From positions 15,811-79,810 of the forward strand of contig NZ_JBAYPG010000011.1 in NCBI RefSeq assembly GCF_041677825.1: DNA of 64,000 nucleotides, in the 5' to 3' direction. This DNA comes from Castellaniella sp041677825 (GTDB lineage Bacteria; Pseudomonadota; Gammaproteobacteria; Burkholderiales; Burkholderiaceae_B). A program made the position numbers and the translations under genes. Under the pieces are notes generated by a model. That model did no database searches and was not told the origin of the DNA. It saw only the letters and a program-made list of their open reading frames with translations. Positions within the stretch are counted from its first letter, which is position 1; the number at the start of each line of letters is the position of its first letter. Below, piece after piece: positions 34,570 to 43,036 of the stretch.

Positions 34570-34971
34570 ATGCCTCACCTCACGCTTGAATACAGCGCCA
34601 ACCTGCGCCCCCTGACCGACATCCCGAGCCTGCTGCGCAAGCTCTCGCAGGTGCTCGTCGACGAACGCGCCGATGGCCAGCCCGTCTATCCGGTGGCGGG
34701 CATCCGCGTGCGCGCCGAACCCCGTGAAGCGTATTGCATTGCCAACGACCGCGTGGCAGATGCCGCCTATGTCCACGCCACCCTGCGCATCGGCAACAAA
34801 CGCCCGGCCCAGGTGCTGCAGGCCACCGGAGACCACCTGTTCGAGGTGCTCAAGCAGCATTTTGCCGATCTGTACGAGCGCCAGGGTCTGGCCCTTTCGC
34901 TGGTGGTCGAGGAATTCCCGCCGCCGGGCGCCTGGAAGCACAACAATCTGCACCAACGCCTGAAGGACTGA
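34570..34971 (+). CDS. hpaF: 5-carboxymethyl-2-hydroxymuconate delta-isomerase
   Basis: A 133-residue member of the tautomerase superfamily. The start MPHLTLEYSANL puts proline at position 2, the catalytic base after removal of methionine. The C-terminal FxVEEFPPPGAWKHNNLHQ block matches HpaF. Start ATG 34570 follows GGAAAG and lies 49 bases after hpaG2; an upstream in-frame start would hide the essential proline. It ends two bases before hpaH. Confidence 0.92.
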   Translation: MPHLTLEYSANLRPLTDIPSLLRKLSQVLVDERADGQPVYPVAGIRVRAEPREAYCIANDRVADAAYVHATLRIGNKRPAQVLQATGDHLFEVLKQHFADLYERQGLALSLVVEEFPPPGAWKHNNLHQRLKD

Positions 34972-34973
34972 CC

Positions 34974-35777
34974 ATGCTCGCCGACCATCTGATTCATCAG
35001 CTTGCCCAGGAACTCTACGACGCGCGCAAGACCCGCACGCCGGTGCGCCATTTTTCGGCCCGCCATCCCGACATGACCATAGAAGACGGCTACCGCATCC
35101 AGCAGGCCTGGGTGCAGCGCGAACTGCAGGACGGTCGCCGCATCCGGGGGCGCAAGATCGGCCTGACTTCGCGTGCCATGCAGCAGGCCTCGCAGATCAG
35201 CGAACCCGATTACGCGCCGCTCATGGACGACATGTTCTTCGAGGGCAACGGCGATATTCCCTTTGCGCGCTTCATTGCACCGCGCGTCGAGGTCGAGCTG
35301 GCCTTCATCCTCGCACGCGATCTCAAAGGCCCGGGTGTCGATCTGTTCGACGTACTGCGGGCCACCGAATACATCGTCCCGGCGCTCGAGATCATCGACG
35401 CCCGCATCGAGCAATACGACCGCGAAAGCGGGGCACCGCGCAAGGTCTACGATACGATTTCCGACTTTGCCGCCAACGCCGGGATCGTCATCGGCGGCAC
35501 ACCGGCGCGCCCGGACGCACTGGACATCCCCAGGGTGGGTGCCATCCTGCTGCGCAACGGCATCATCGAGGAGACCGGGCTGGCTGCCGGCGTGCTGGGG
35601 CACCCGGCCACCGGGGTCGCCTGGCTGGCCAACAAGATCGCACCATTCGACGAACACCTCCAGGCGGGCGATGTCGTGCTGTCGGGATCCTTCACGCGTC
35701 CGATCACCGGTCAGGTGGGCGATACGCTGCACGCAGACTACGGCCCGCTGGGGCATATTGCCTTCCGCTTTGCCTGA
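34974..35777 (+). CDS. hpaH: 2-oxo-hept-3-ene-1,7-dioate hydratase
   Basis: A 267-residue FAH-related hydratase that adds water to 2-oxohept-3-enedioate. It matches HpaH along its length: KIGLTSRAMQQASQISEPDYAPLMDDMFF (core), APRVEVELAFIL with the metal glutamates, and GVAWLANKIAPFDE. The ATG at 34974 lies two bases after hpaF. It is followed after 60 bases by hpaI. Confidence 0.94.
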   Translation: MLADHLIHQLAQELYDARKTRTPVRHFSARHPDMTIEDGYRIQQAWVQRELQDGRRIRGRKIGLTSRAMQQASQISEPDYAPLMDDMFFEGNGDIPFARFIAPRVEVELAFILARDLKGPGVDLFDVLRATEYIVPALEIIDARIEQYDRESGAPRKVYDTISDFAANAGIVIGGTPARPDALDIPRVGAILLRNGIIEETGLAAGVLGHPATGVAWLANKIAPFDEHLQAGDVVLSGSFTRPITGQVGDTLHADYGPLGHIAFRFA

Positions 35778-35837
35778 CGGGCGAGCAGACTTTGAACCAC
35801 CGGATTCCAACCCCATTTTCGTCAACGGCTGCCTTTC

Positions 35838-36608
35838 ATGAAACCCAACGCCTTCAAACAGGCCCTGCGCTCGAACCAGGCCCAGATCGGCCTGTGGGCC
35901 GGCACGGCCGATCCCTACGTGACCGAGATCCTGGCCGGCACCGGCTTCGACTGGCTGGTCATCGATGCGGAACATGCCCCCAACGACCTGCGCACCATTC
36001 TCGGGCAATTGCAGGCCATGGCGCCCTATCCCACAGCACCCGTGGTGCGCACCCCGTCAGCGGATCCCGCCGGCCTCAAGCAACTGCTGGACATCGGCGC
36101 GCAGAACCTGCTGATTCCAATGGTGGACACGGCCGAACAGGCCCGGGCGCTGGCGGCCGCCACGCGCTACCCGCCGCAGGGTACGCGCGGCGTCGGCACG
36201 GCACTGGCCCGGGCGGCCCGCTGGAAACTGATCCCCGACTATCTGCAGCGGGCCAATGACGAAATCTGCCTCATGGTGCAGGTCGAATCGGTACGCGCGC
36301 TGGAAAACCTCGAGGCCATCACGGCAGTGGATGGTGTCGATGGCGTGTTCTTTGGCCCGACGGACCTGGGTGCCTCGATGGGCCATATCCACGACCCTGG
36401 CAACCCGGCCATCCGCCAGGCCGTCGAAGACGGCATGCGCACGGTACTTTCGATGGGCAAGGCCGCTGGTGTGCTGACCACCAGCCAGGCCTTTGCGCAA
36501 AGCTGCCTGGCGCTGGGTGCCCAGTTCGTCGCCGTGGGCCTGGACACCCTGCTGATCATCGACGCCGCCAAGGCGCTGCTGGAAAAATACCGCCCAGCGA
36601 AGCCCTGA
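35838..36608 (+). CDS. hpaI: 4-hydroxy-2-oxo-heptanedioate aldolase
   Basis: A 256-residue class II pyruvate aldolase producing pyruvate and succinate semialdehyde. It follows HpaI closely: IGLWAGTADPYVTEILAGTGFDW (N-terminus), the catalytic histidine in IDAEHAPND, PVVRTPS, TRYPPQGTRGVGTALARAARW, metal glutamate in VQVESV and aspartate in FGPTDLG. The start ATG 35838 is the only good choice although its ribosome-binding site is weak. It ends the hpaG1-G2-F-H-I operon. The succinate semialdehyde dehydrogenase that would finish the route is not in the window. Confidence 0.94.
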   Translation: MKPNAFKQALRSNQAQIGLWAGTADPYVTEILAGTGFDWLVIDAEHAPNDLRTILGQLQAMAPYPTAPVVRTPSADPAGLKQLLDIGAQNLLIPMVDTAEQARALAAATRYPPQGTRGVGTALARAARWKLIPDYLQRANDEICLMVQVESVRALENLEAITAVDGVDGVFFGPTDLGASMGHIHDPGNPAIRQAVEDGMRTVLSMGKAAGVLTTSQAFAQSCLALGAQFVAVGLDTLLIIDAAKALLEKYRPAKP

Positions 36609-36613
36609 TCACG

Positions 36614-36639
36614 GGCAGGCCATGTGGCCAAAGCCTGCC
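36614..36639 (+). terminator. hairpin after hpaI
   Basis: GGCAGGC (36614-36620) pairs with GCCTGCC (36633-36639) five bases after the hpaI stop. No U-tract follows. It is the likely end of the hpaG-I transcript or a 3'-stabilising stem. The remaining hundred bases before the convergent aminotransferase gene are GC-rich and hold nothing else I can name. Confidence 0.45.
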
Positions 36640-36741
36640 GCCTGCTGCGGCAGCTGAATCACCCGAGCCCGCCGCAGGCGCAGACGGGCCAGCGCGCATG
36701 CCCGCTGGCCGGCCGTGGCCGGCCGCTGCCGGCGCTTGCAG

Positions 36742-37935
36742 CTACGCCGTGCACACCTGACCGATCAGGCCATCGAGCCACTTCAGCAGGGTCTCGATTT
36801 CATCGGCAGTGACATTCAGGGCCGGCATGAAGCGCAGCAGATTGTTGCGCGGGCTGTTCAGCAGCAGACCTTCGGGGCTGCGTTCACGCGCCGCCTCAAC
36901 AAGGGCCGGCCCGTGGTCGCCGTCCAGTTCGAGCACCCGCAGCAGGCCCAGGCCGCGTTCACCCGGCAGGCCCCATTTTTCACACAGGGACAGCAGCCCG
37001 GTGGACAGCAGCTGCGCCCGGGCATTGACGTCATCCAGAAACCCCGGGGCCGTCAGCGCATCGAACACCGCCACGCCAACGGCCGTCATCAACGGGTTGC
37101 CATTGTAGGTGCCCCCCTGGTCGCCCGGGTCGAAGCAGCTGACCGCCTCGCGCGCGCACAGAGCGGCCAGCGGCACGCCGCCACCGATCCCCTTGCCCAG
37201 GGTCATGATGTCGGGCTCGACATCGGCATGCTGGTAGGCAAACAGCCGACCGGTCCGGCCCATCCCGGTCTGCACCTCATCGACGATGAGCAGCAGGCCA
37301 TGCTCGCGGGTCAGCGACCGCAGGGCCTGCATGAACGCCGGCGTGGCCGGTATGACCCCCCCTTCGCCCTGCACCGGCTCGAGCATCACGGCCACGGTCT
37401 GCTCGTCGATCAGGGCACGTACGGACGCCAGGTCATTGAGCCGGGCCTTGGGAAAACCCTCGACCTGTGGTGGAAATTTTCGATCCCAGCCTTCTTTGCC
37501 GGATGCCGACATGGTCGCCAGGGTGCGCCCATGAAAGGCATGCTCGAAGGTGATGATCCGATAGGCGCCATCGCGGTGCTTCTGCCCCCATTTGCGGGCC
37601 AGCTTGATCGCCCCTTCGTTGGCCTCGGCACCGCTGTTGGCAAAGAATATCCGGTCGAAACACGAGGCCTGCACCAGCCGCAGGGCCAGATCGATGGCCG
37701 GCTGGTTGTAGAACGCTGCAGACGGGTTGATCAGCAGGCGCGCCTGGCGCTCGAGCGCCGCGACGATCTCGGGGGCCTGGTGCCCCAGGCTGTTCACCGC
37801 CCAGCCCTGTACGAAATCGAGATAGCGCTTGCCCGCGTGGTCCTCGAGCCAGGAACCCTGCCCGCGCACGAATATCAGTTCGGGGCGGGCAATGATTTCC
37901 ATCAGGGCGTCGAACCCTTTGCGATGCATGGACAT
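36742..37935 (-). CDS. class III pyridoxal-phosphate aminotransferase (acetylornithine aminotransferase-like)
   Basis: A 397-residue fold-type I enzyme. FANSGAEANEGAIKLARKWG, FHGRTLATMSASGK, VQGEGGVIPA, IVDEVQTGMGRTG and the cofactor lysine in TLGKGIGGGVP follow the ArgD pattern. The ATG at 37935 (MSMHRKGFD) comes after TGAGGTC. Acetylornithine, succinylornithine or 4-aminobutyrate are all possible substrates. It lies 14 bases after a DMT transporter gene, so an export/transamination pair is likely. It is convergent with hpaI and probably unrelated to it. Confidence 0.85.
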   Translation of the reverse strand: MSMHRKGFDALMEIIARPELIFVRGQGSWLEDHAGKRYLDFVQGWAVNSLGHQAPEIVAALERQARLLINPSAAFYNQPAIDLALRLVQASCFDRIFFANSGAEANEGAIKLARKWGQKHRDGAYRIITFEHAFHGRTLATMSASGKEGWDRKFPPQVEGFPKARLNDLASVRALIDEQTVAVMLEPVQGEGGVIPATPAFMQALRSLTREHGLLLIVDEVQTGMGRTGRLFAYQHADVEPDIMTLGKGIGGGVPLAALCAREAVSCFDPGDQGGTYNGNPLMTAVGVAVFDALTAPGFLDDVNARAQLLSTGLLSLCEKWGLPGERGLGLLRVLELDGDHGPALVEAARERSPEGLLLNSPRNNLLRFMPALNVTADEIETLLKWLDGLIGQVCTA

Positions 37936-37949
37936 GGTAGTGACCTCAT

Positions 37950-38840
37950 TCAAAGTTTTTTCAGGAATCCCGGCTGCAGCCAGCGCCAGCCAAACAGGTT
38001 GACGGCGAGCCCCACGAGAATCACGAGGCCGCCCAGCCATTGCAGCAGAACCAGGTGCTCCCCCAGAAACACGCTTGCGCACAACAGCCCGACGATGGGG
38101 ATCAGCAGGCTGAGCGGCGCCACACGCGCCATCGGGTGGCGTGCGAGCAGCTGCCCCCACAGCACATAACCCACCAAAGTCGCCAGAATCGAAAGATAGG
38201 CGATCACCAGCACGCCCTGCAGGCTGACGTGGGCAAGGCTGTACATGATGTTTTCCCTGCCTTCGAACAGCAACGACAGCAGGCCGAACGGCAACGGTGC
38301 CACCAAGGATCCCCACACCACCAGCGACAGCATGCGCACCTGGCCCGCGCACTTGAGTGCCACATTGCCCACGGCCCAGCTGAACGCCCCCATGAGGGTC
38401 AGCAGCAACCCGACCAGCGGCACTGGCGCAGCCCCCTCACTCCAGGGATACAGCATGAGCAGGCCCACCACCGCCAGCAGCATGCCCCAGAGGTGCTGGG
38501 CCTGCAGGGTTTCGCGCAGCACGATGGCCGCAATGCCCACGGTCATGAAGGCCTGCAACTGCATCACGATCGATGCAAGCCCCGCGGGCATGCCCAGCCA
38601 TAGGCCCAGGAAGAGCAGCATGAACTGGCCCACGCAGATGGTGGCACCGTACAGCAGCACATGGCGCCAGTGTATGGCCGGGGGCGGCACGAACAGAATC
38701 GCCGGAAACGCCACGAACACGAACCGCAAGCCGCCCAGCAGCAGTGGAGGAAATTCTTCCAGCCCCAGCTTCATGACCACGAAATTGGCGCCCCAGACCA
38801 CGATCAGGATCAGGGCCGCCAATATATCTCTGGGGGGCAT
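37950..38840 (-). CDS. DMT-superfamily (EamA) transporter
   Basis: A 296-residue membrane protein with about ten segments in two EamA repeats; the first begins LAALILIVVWGANFVVMKLGLEE. It belongs to the RhaT/YdcZ-like amino-acid or metabolite exporters. The ATG at 38840 (MPPRDIL) is preferred; a TTG seven codons upstream is possible. It is 14 bases before the aminotransferase gene in the same direction. Substrate unknown. Confidence 0.84.
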   Translation of the reverse strand: MPPRDILAALILIVVWGANFVVMKLGLEEFPPLLLGGLRFVFVAFPAILFVPPPAIHWRHVLLYGATICVGQFMLLFLGLWLGMPAGLASIVMQLQAFMTVGIAAIVLRETLQAQHLWGMLLAVVGLLMLYPWSEGAAPVPLVGLLLTLMGAFSWAVGNVALKCAGQVRMLSLVVWGSLVAPLPFGLLSLLFEGRENIMYSLAHVSLQGVLVIAYLSILATLVGYVLWGQLLARHPMARVAPLSLLIPIVGLLCASVFLGEHLVLLQWLGGLVILVGLAVNLFGWRWLQPGFLKKL

Positions 38841-38935
38841 CCGGGCTCCCGATGGTTGCAAGCGGCAAAACCTGCATCATACGCTTCCGGGATCCAGGCA
38901 CGGGCTGCAGCGTCGGCAGCCGCGGCGTGGCATGT

Positions 38936-40207
38936 TCAGATTTCACCCACCAGTTCGGTCCCGGCCCGCGGGCTGCGGCGATACGAGTAATGCATGAAGA
39001 CCAATGACACACAGACCGTACCATAGAGCAGCATGAAGGCACTGGAATAGACCCCGGTGAGATCGAGCAGAATACCGAACAGGATGGGCAGCACAAAGCC
39101 GCCCAGGCCGCCGGCCAGCCCCACCACCCCGGAAACGGCACCGATGTTTTCGACATAGTCATCGCTGATGAACTTGAAGACCGATGCCTTGCCGATCGCC
39201 ATGGCCACCCCGACGATGAACAGCAAGGCCGTGAACAGGCCGGCATTCAGGCCGATGTTCAGCGACAGGGGGCCGTGCAGGGTCTGGACCGTCATGCGGG
39301 TCTGGGGATATGACAGGATGAAGAAGCACACCCAGCACACCCACATCACCCACCAGGTGACAGGGTACGCCCCGTAGCGGTCGGAAAACCAGCCGCCCAG
39401 TGCCCGCAGCACCCCGCCAGGCAACGAGAACACCATGGCCAGGAACGCCGCGAGAGTCAGGTCGAAGCCATATTCGGCCACGTAGTATTTGGTGATCCAC
39501 AGGGCCAGGGCGACATAGCCGCCAAACACCACCGAGTAGTACTGGCAATAGCGCCACACGCGCGGATCCTTGAGCACCTGGAGCTGTTCCAGCATGCTGA
39601 CCCTACCCGCCGAGCGATGCCCCGGGTCGGAGTGGCTGAAGAGCCAGAACAGCACCGCCGTGCCCAGCATCAGGCCGGCGTATACCTTGGGCAGCATGGT
39701 CCAGCCAAATGCCGCGATGATCAGCGGGGCCACGAACAGGTTCAGCGCGGAGCCCGAATTGCCGGCACCGAAGACCCCCATGGCAAAGCCGCGCCGTTCG
39801 GGGGCGAACCAGCGCGCCACGTAGGGTGTGCCGACAGAAAACGTGCCGCCGGCCAGGCCCACGAACAGGGCCAGCACCAGGAACTGCATGTAGCTGTCGG
39901 CGTGCGCCATCAGGTACAGCGGCGGCACGCAGACCAGCAGCACCAGGAAGAATACGATGCGCCCGCCAAAGCGATCCGTGAGCATGCCCAACGGCACGCG
40001 CACCAGCGAGCCCGTCAGGACCGGCGTGGCAATCAGCAGGCCGAACTGCGTCTCGTTCAGATCGAGATCTGTCTTCAGCGGCACACCCAGCACCGAGAAC
40101 ATCGTCCAGATGGCGAAGCAGATGGTGAAGGCGAATGTACTGGAAAACAGCACGGACAGGGCCTTGCGCGAAGCAGGCACGGCAGGTGCGGCAGCATTGG
40201 ATGGCAT
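38936..40207 (-). CDS. nitrate/nitrite-type MFS transporter (NNP/NarK family)
   Basis: A 423-residue protein with twelve membrane segments. GLAGGTFSVGTPYVARWFAPERRGFAMG (mid-N-half) and the second-half FSLPGGVLRALGGWFSDR resemble the nitrate signatures of the NNP family, and the arginines expected at these places are present. No nitrate or nitrite reductase genes lie nearby, so its role here is uncertain. It could serve assimilation genes elsewhere, or transport another anion. The upstream gap shows an ATAAC/GTTAT inverted repeat but no clear Fnr box. Confidence 0.78.
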   Translation of the reverse strand: MPSNAAAPAVPASRKALSVLFSSTFAFTICFAIWTMFSVLGVPLKTDLDLNETQFGLLIATPVLTGSLVRVPLGMLTDRFGGRIVFFLVLLVCVPPLYLMAHADSYMQFLVLALFVGLAGGTFSVGTPYVARWFAPERRGFAMGVFGAGNSGSALNLFVAPLIIAAFGWTMLPKVYAGLMLGTAVLFWLFSHSDPGHRSAGRVSMLEQLQVLKDPRVWRYCQYYSVVFGGYVALALWITKYYVAEYGFDLTLAAFLAMVFSLPGGVLRALGGWFSDRYGAYPVTWWVMWVCWVCFFILSYPQTRMTVQTLHGPLSLNIGLNAGLFTALLFIVGVAMAIGKASVFKFISDDYVENIGAVSGVVGLAGGLGGFVLPILFGILLDLTGVYSSAFMLLYGTVCVSLVFMHYSYRRSPRAGTELVGEI

Positions 40208-40325
40208 GGTGGCCTCATGGGTCAGGATATGTGCGGACCCATGATAACCACATTGATCACATCGTTATTTGACCTGCATCAGACAGCCTGCATCAGGCAT
40301 GCCCGCAGGAAATTCGCGCGCCAGG

Positions 40326-40754
40326 CTACTGTACGGTGAGTGTGACGCGGATGTTGTTCTGGGTGGCGTTGGAATAGGGGCACACGACGTTGGCCTTCTG
40401 CACCAGACTTTCCAGCACGGCCTTGTCCACCCCTGCTGCGGCGATCGTCAGTTCGACGGCCAGGCCAAACCCGGTTGCATTCGGGCCGATGCCCACGGCG
40501 GCGCTGACCGTGGCATCATCGGGCAGGGTCACCTTGTCCTGGCCAGCCACCAGCTTCAGCGCCCCCAGGAAGCAGGCCGAATAACCACAGGCAAACAGCT
40601 GCTCGGGGTTGGTGCCCGACCCCCCGCCGCCACCGATCTCGGTCGGCGTGGACAGGGTGACCGACAGGCGCCCGTCGTCGGTCTTCGCGCTGCCCTCGCG
40701 CCCGCCGGTGGCGGTCGCATGGGCGGTATACAGTACTTTCTCTGGTGACATCAT
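40326..40754 (-). CDS. ohr: organic hydroperoxide resistance protein, Ohr/OsmC family
   Basis: A 142-residue thiol peroxidase reducing organic hydroperoxides. The reactive cysteines are C61 (GYSACFLGAL) and C125 (NVVCPYSNA), with the Ohr-type spacing, and the glycine-rich GGGGGSGTNPEQLFA precedes them. Two ATG codons stand in tandem; the first, 40754, follows CAGGAG at the better distance. An OhrR regulator is not next to it. An inverted repeat at 40777-40793 lies just upstream. Confidence 0.92.
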   Translation of the reverse strand: MMSPEKVLYTAHATATGGREGSAKTDDGRLSVTLSTPTEIGGGGGSGTNPEQLFACGYSACFLGALKLVAGQDKVTLPDDATVSAAVGIGPNATGFGLAVELTIAAAGVDKAVLESLVQKANVVCPYSNATQNNIRVTLTVQ

Positions 40755-40776
40755 GGCACTCCTGTAAAACAGATTC

Positions 40777-40793
40777 ATGAGAACGATACTCAT
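40777..40793. promoter_or_regulatory. inverted repeat upstream of ohr
   Basis: ATGAG-N7-CTCAT lies 23 bases before the ohr start. The surrounding 19-mer agrees with a Fur box at 13 of 19 positions by hand, and does not match the AT-rich OhrR operator. Operator function is inferred. The rest of the 178-base gap to the TRAP gene shows nothing clear. Confidence 0.3.
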
Positions 40794-40932
40794 TCTACGC
40801 TTCAGGAGACTACGCGCCTGTCATCCCCCACTTGCTGCAGTGGGCATTCCAGGGCCACGCGTTCATGGATCCGGCACATGAATGACCAGGCACCCGTGCC
40901 ATAATGCAACGAAAATGGAGGAGGACCCGATC

Positions 40933-42951
40933 ATGGCCGAGCCCGTACTCACTGACGCCGAAAAAATCCTCAAGGCAGAATCCGGTGGGCGTGAACCCGA
41001 CAAAACCTGGCAGCGCTGGCTGATCGTACTCATCGCCGTGGCCTGGTCCCTGTTTCAGGTCTATGCCAGCGACACGGGCTCGCTCGATCCCCAGAAAGTC
41101 GGCTCCATCCACCTGGCCTTCGGTTTCGCACTGGCTTTTCTGGCGTATCCCGGCAAGTCCGGGCCGATGAACCGCATCCCGTGGCTGGATTGGTTGCTGG
41201 CCATCGGCGGCATCGTCACCTCACTCTATATTTTTGTCGATTATTACAACCTGATCGCCGTCCAGGGCGGGGTGCCCATCGAGCGCGATGTCTGGATGGG
41301 CACGGCACTGCTCATCATTCTGTGCATCGCGGCCGCCCGCATCGTCGGCTACGCACTGCCCATCATCGCCGGGCTCATCATCCTGTACGGGGCCATGGGT
41401 CCGGCCGGCATCATCCCGGTCACGCCACCCGACGTGCTGTATCTGCACAACGGCTACAGCTGGAACGAAATCATCCAGCAGCTGTACATCACGGCCGAAG
41501 GCATCTGGGGCACCCCCATCCAGGTGTCGGCCACCTTCGTGTTCCTGTTCGTGCTCTTCGGGGCCCTGCTCGACAAGGCGGGCGCAGGGCAGTATTTTGT
41601 CGACCTGGCCTACAGCGCGCTGGGTACGTACCGAGGCGGGCCGGCCAAGGCCGCAGTGGTCGCGAGCCTGCTCACCGGGGTGATCTCGGGCTCGTCCACG
41701 GCCAATGTGGTCACCACGGGCACCTTCACCATCCCGCTCATGAAGCGCGTCGGCTACCCGGCCGTCAAGGCGGGGGCCACCGAATGCGCCGCGTCGGTCA
41801 ATGGCCAGCTCATGCCGCCGGTCATGGGCGCGGCCGCCTTCATCATGGCCTCATTCCTGAATATCCCCTACTCGCAGCTCATCATCTACGCCTTCGTGCC
41901 GGCCATCCTGGCCTACGTGGGCCTGCTGTACGTGGTGCACCTGGAAGCCGTCAAGCTCGACCTGCACGGTCTGCCACGCGCCGAACTGCCGCCGTTCTGG
42001 CCCACGTTCTTCAAGGGCATCCATTACCTGATCCCGGTCATCTGGCTGCTCTATGAACTGATGTGGGTGCAACTGACACCCGAACGCAGCGCCCTGCATG
42101 CCACCTTCGTGCTCATGGTGCTGATGCTCGTGCAGGAAACCTGGCGTGCCTGGCGCAAGGGCACCGGCGTGGTGGCGGGTCTGTGGAAAGCCTGCAAGGA
42201 CATCTTCAGGGGCTTCGAGGCCGGCGCGCGCAACATGACCACCATTGCCATCGCCACTGCGGCAGCCGGCATCATCGTGGGCATGGTCACCATGACCAAC
42301 CTGGGCTATGGCCTGACCCAGGTGCTCGACATCCTGTCGGGCGGCAATATCTGGATCGTGCTCATCCTGTCGGCCATCACCTCCCTGATCCTCGGCATGG
42401 GCCTGCCCACCACGGCCAATTACATTGTCATGGCGGCGCTGGTGGCCCCGGTCATCGCCAATCTGGCCGATGCCTCGGGGCTGATGGTGCCGCTGGTGGC
42501 CATCCACCTGTTCGTGTTCTATTTCGGCATCCTGGCCGATGACACCCCACCGGTCGGTCTCGCGGCCTACGCCGCGTCGGCCATTTCCGGGGGCGACCCG
42601 ATCGCCACCGGGGTCCAGGGCTTCATCTATGACCTGCGTACCGCCATCCTGCCCTTCATGTTCTTCTTCAACCCGCAGTTGCTGCTCATCGACGTGGGCA
42701 GCTGGTACAGCGGCGCGTGGATCATACTCACGGCGCTGATCGGCATGCTGGCCTTCGTGGCCGCCACCCAGGGCTATCTGAAGATCAAGATGCACTGGTA
42801 CGAGCGGCTCGTCATGCTTGCCGCCGCTGTGCTCATGATCATTCCCGGATGGCAGTCCGACTCGTTTGGCATCGCCTTGCTGGCGTTGGCGCTCGCCTAC
42901 CACCACTGGCGGGTGCGCCGCAACCCCACCCCGCCGCCCGCCATGGCCTGA
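40933..42951 (+). CDS. TRAP transporter fused permease (4TM/12TM), TAXI type
   Basis: A 672-residue membrane protein in which a four-segment DctQ-like part (to about residue 180) is joined to a twelve-segment DctM-like part. GVISGSSTANVVTTGTFTIPLMKR, CAASVNGQLMPPVMGAAAFIMA and LGMGLPTTANYIVMA are typical of fused TAXI permeases. The ATG at 40933 (MAEPVLTDAEK) follows GGAGGAGG. Such permeases need a TAXI-type receptor; the only candidate nearby is at 44370, beyond an opposed gene. The ligand may be glutamate-like or another carboxylate. Confidence 0.93.
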   Translation: MAEPVLTDAEKILKAESGGREPDKTWQRWLIVLIAVAWSLFQVYASDTGSLDPQKVGSIHLAFGFALAFLAYPGKSGPMNRIPWLDWLLAIGGIVTSLYIFVDYYNLIAVQGGVPIERDVWMGTALLIILCIAAARIVGYALPIIAGLIILYGAMGPAGIIPVTPPDVLYLHNGYSWNEIIQQLYITAEGIWGTPIQVSATFVFLFVLFGALLDKAGAGQYFVDLAYSALGTYRGGPAKAAVVASLLTGVISGSSTANVVTTGTFTIPLMKRVGYPAVKAGATECAASVNGQLMPPVMGAAAFIMASFLNIPYSQLIIYAFVPAILAYVGLLYVVHLEAVKLDLHGLPRAELPPFWPTFFKGIHYLIPVIWLLYELMWVQLTPERSALHATFVLMVLMLVQETWRAWRKGTGVVAGLWKACKDIFRGFEAGARNMTTIAIATAAAGIIVGMVTMTNLGYGLTQVLDILSGGNIWIVLILSAITSLILGMGLPTTANYIVMAALVAPVIANLADASGLMVPLVAIHLFVFYFGILADDTPPVGLAAYAASAISGGDPIATGVQGFIYDLRTAILPFMFFFNPQLLLIDVGSWYSGAWIILTALIGMLAFVAATQGYLKIKMHWYERLVMLAAAVLMIIPGWQSDSFGIALLALALAYHHWRVRRNPTPPPAMA

Positions 42952-43036
42952 GTGCGCAGCAGCCCGAACGCACAGCCCGGCCCTGCGCACGGTCTGCACG
43001 TCCGAGCAACGCCGGCCGCCGCGCCGCAGTGCAGGC

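Noticed and set aside
38936..40207. Nitrate respiration locus
   Set aside because: Only a NarK-type transporter is present; no nar, nap, nas or nir gene is nearby and no clear Fnr box is seen.
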